Below, piece after piece: positions 28,859 to 30,130 of a stretch of 30,130 nt of DNA (within the stretch, counting starts at the first letter, position 1; each line of letters begins with the position of its first letter). Both the position numbers and the translations under genes were made by a program. Below the pieces are notes generated by a model. That model made no database searches and was not told where the DNA came from. It worked only from the letters and a program-made list of their open reading frames with translations. The stretch covers positions 1-30,130 of the forward strand of contig JALLAZ010000029.1 in assembly GCA_036939755.1 (NCBI GenBank), given 5' to 3'. Source of the DNA: Stephanodiscus triporus (Eukaryota; Bacillariophyta; Thalassiosirophyceae; Thalassiosirales; Thalassiosiraceae).

Positions 28859-30130
28859 ATGAAACCAAGGCATGTGGATCTGGACTGACCCATGTCAAAA
28901 TTTTAGAAATTAGATCTGTGCAACGTGGGTAGAAGTCGCCTTGTCTCAATGTATAATTAGTAGTTAGATCTGTGAAATGCGGATAGGCTTGCCATGTCAA
29001 AAAATATAGAAATTGAACTATCTAACTGGAGGGAGGAGACAATGTACAGAATATATTGAGCGCCTCCAACTTCTTGTGTGGTGGATCGAAGTAGGGTGCA
29101 GCATATTATTTTTCATAATAAATATTGCTTCTTGCAAGACATGCCTGCTCAACAAGCATTTCTCATCCTGCAGTCAACCCTTTCCCGCCCTTTGTCGGTG
29201 CGCATTTGGTGTGCGACTTACTGGATATTCTGCCGCCCCAAAGTACAAATTCGTACCTAGAGGTTAGGTATAAAGAAAGGGGTCATCCACCCACTCTCCG
29301 AAGCTGAAAAACAGGGTTTAGCACCCCAAGACATAGTCCCACTCAAGTGGCGCGCAAAAAAATGCATCCGAAAAGCAGCTCGAGAGCCTGAGAGATACTA
29401 GCTAGAGGCCATAGTTAGCGAAAAATCCGAAGTACAAATTAGTACCCACCTAAAGTCAATCATTTGAGGTTGTTAACATGGTAGACGTGCCAATCCAAGC
29501 GCACGGGCCGTGATGGGGCACATATATGATGTATATGTGCCGTCGTTGTCGCCGCTGATGCTCTGCATCGGCGGTACAGCCATCACAACCGGCGAACATT
29601 GGACGATTTTTTGACGTGTTCGCATGTGACTTAAAATGGTCATATAAACACATTAATAATTGAAATATTTTCTAGTTTTAACAATGTCGACCTGTTCCAT
29701 ATTATGTTTGCTGATTGTTGTATGCATTGGCGCCAGGAGCGGGGCCACATTGCGGCCGTATGACAATGGGAACCGTCATGATCGATCGATTTTTTTTGCC
29801 TGCTGTTGTAGAAATCCCCCCCTACACCTCCTCTTCTTCGTTCCTCGCCACTGCCACCACCACCCATGGTGTCGTCACGATGTCCCTGCCAGTTCGACGT
29901 GGCTGAACCACCGATTTGGGGTGAAGGCTGCCGAGCCGACGGCACCGATGCCGGCGCAGATGCTCTTCCTCCCTCTTCGGGAGAATATCGCCGATTTTGT
30001 AGTATGTAGTCTACGTATTCCTACGTAGGACACAACCCACAACAACAAAAAAAGGCCTTCGACGCGTTGTGACCTGAATGGTCGATCGCGGCTGCCATGG
30101 TGCCCCACTAACAGCGCCGCCGCATAAAAC
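28859..30130. other. Stretch of about 1.27 kb without a convincing gene
   Basis: Apart from the small tandem repeat, two short similar motifs occur at 29242-29256 and 29431-29445 (AGTACAAATT then GTACC). Open frames of 60-122 codons exist on both strands (for example 29660-30028 plus, 29640-29945 minus). They lack recognisable motifs and mirror each other, so I do not call them. The right edge may hold the start or end of a gene that continues outside the window. Confidence 0.6.
28891..29020. repeat. Degenerate tandem repeat of about 50-54 bp, roughly 2.5 copies
   Basis: The elements ATGTCAAAA, TAGAAATTAGATCTGTG and a following purine-rich spacer recur. Starts lie at about 28892, 28941 and 28994, and TAGATCTGTG occurs at 28911 and 28965. 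The copies are diverged. It lies just downstream of the START gene stop, perhaps in its 3' region. Confidence 0.6.

Noticed and set aside
29640..30028. Opposing 101- and 122-codon frames near the right edge
   Set aside because: They overlap each other, show only biased composition, and have no motif or splice support.

Overview
The window looks like nuclear DNA from a photosynthetic stramenopile, most likely a diatom. Three lines of evidence support this. The genes carry short GT-AG introns; I resolved 11, of 75-155 bp. At least three proteins begin with a signal peptide followed at once by an aromatic residue (A-FVPP, A-FHP, A-WTV), which is the ASAFAP-type bipartite plastid presequence of diatoms. 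The coding style, with poly-Asp, poly-Gly and Arg/Ser triplet tracts, also fits. I see no tRNA, rRNA, CRISPR array or intact transposon.

Layout from left to right: (1) the 3' part of a gene with Trp-anchored, Sfi1/centrin-binding-like helical repeats (+); (2) a phosphoketolase gene (-) head-to-head with (3) an acetate kinase gene (+); (4) a decayed partial copy of gene 1 just after acetate kinase, so the phosphoketolase/acetate kinase pair is bracketed by direct repeats of its neighbour; (5) a very large gene (-) fusing a tubulin-tyrosine-ligase-like ATP-grasp domain to a VC1184-type class V aminotransferase/cysteine desulfurase-like domain; (6) an F-box/Kelch gene (+); (7) an Atm1/ABCB7-type half ABC transporter with a plastid-style presequence (-); (8) a 1324-residue membrane protein of unknown function in five exons (+); (9) a plastid-targeted flavin-reductase-like protein (-); (10) a fused Rossmann-domain plus FAD-dependent (DAO-family) oxidoreductase with a presequence (+); (11) a membrane-anchored WrbA-like flavodoxin-fold protein with 21-residue repeats (-); (12) a START-domain protein (+); then about 1.3 kb without a convincing gene.

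The eleven intact genes alternate strand without exception, giving five consecutive head-to-head pairs with 256-486 bp shared upstream regions. Phosphoketolase and acetate kinase form a complete short pathway (xylulose-5-P or fructose-6-P to acetyl-P, then acetate plus ATP). For the other pairs no shared pathway is evident, although several members are redox or cofactor-related. From about 10.2 to 18.7 kb the DNA is distinctly more GC-rich and triplet-repeat-rich, and both borders of this block fall inside single genes.

The best candidates for something undescribed are the ligase/PLP-enzyme fusion, the repeat-bearing membrane-anchored WrbA, the Rossmann-FAD fusion, and the repeat-flanked phosphoketolase/acetate kinase pair. 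All family calls rest on motif recognition by eye; no database search was run.
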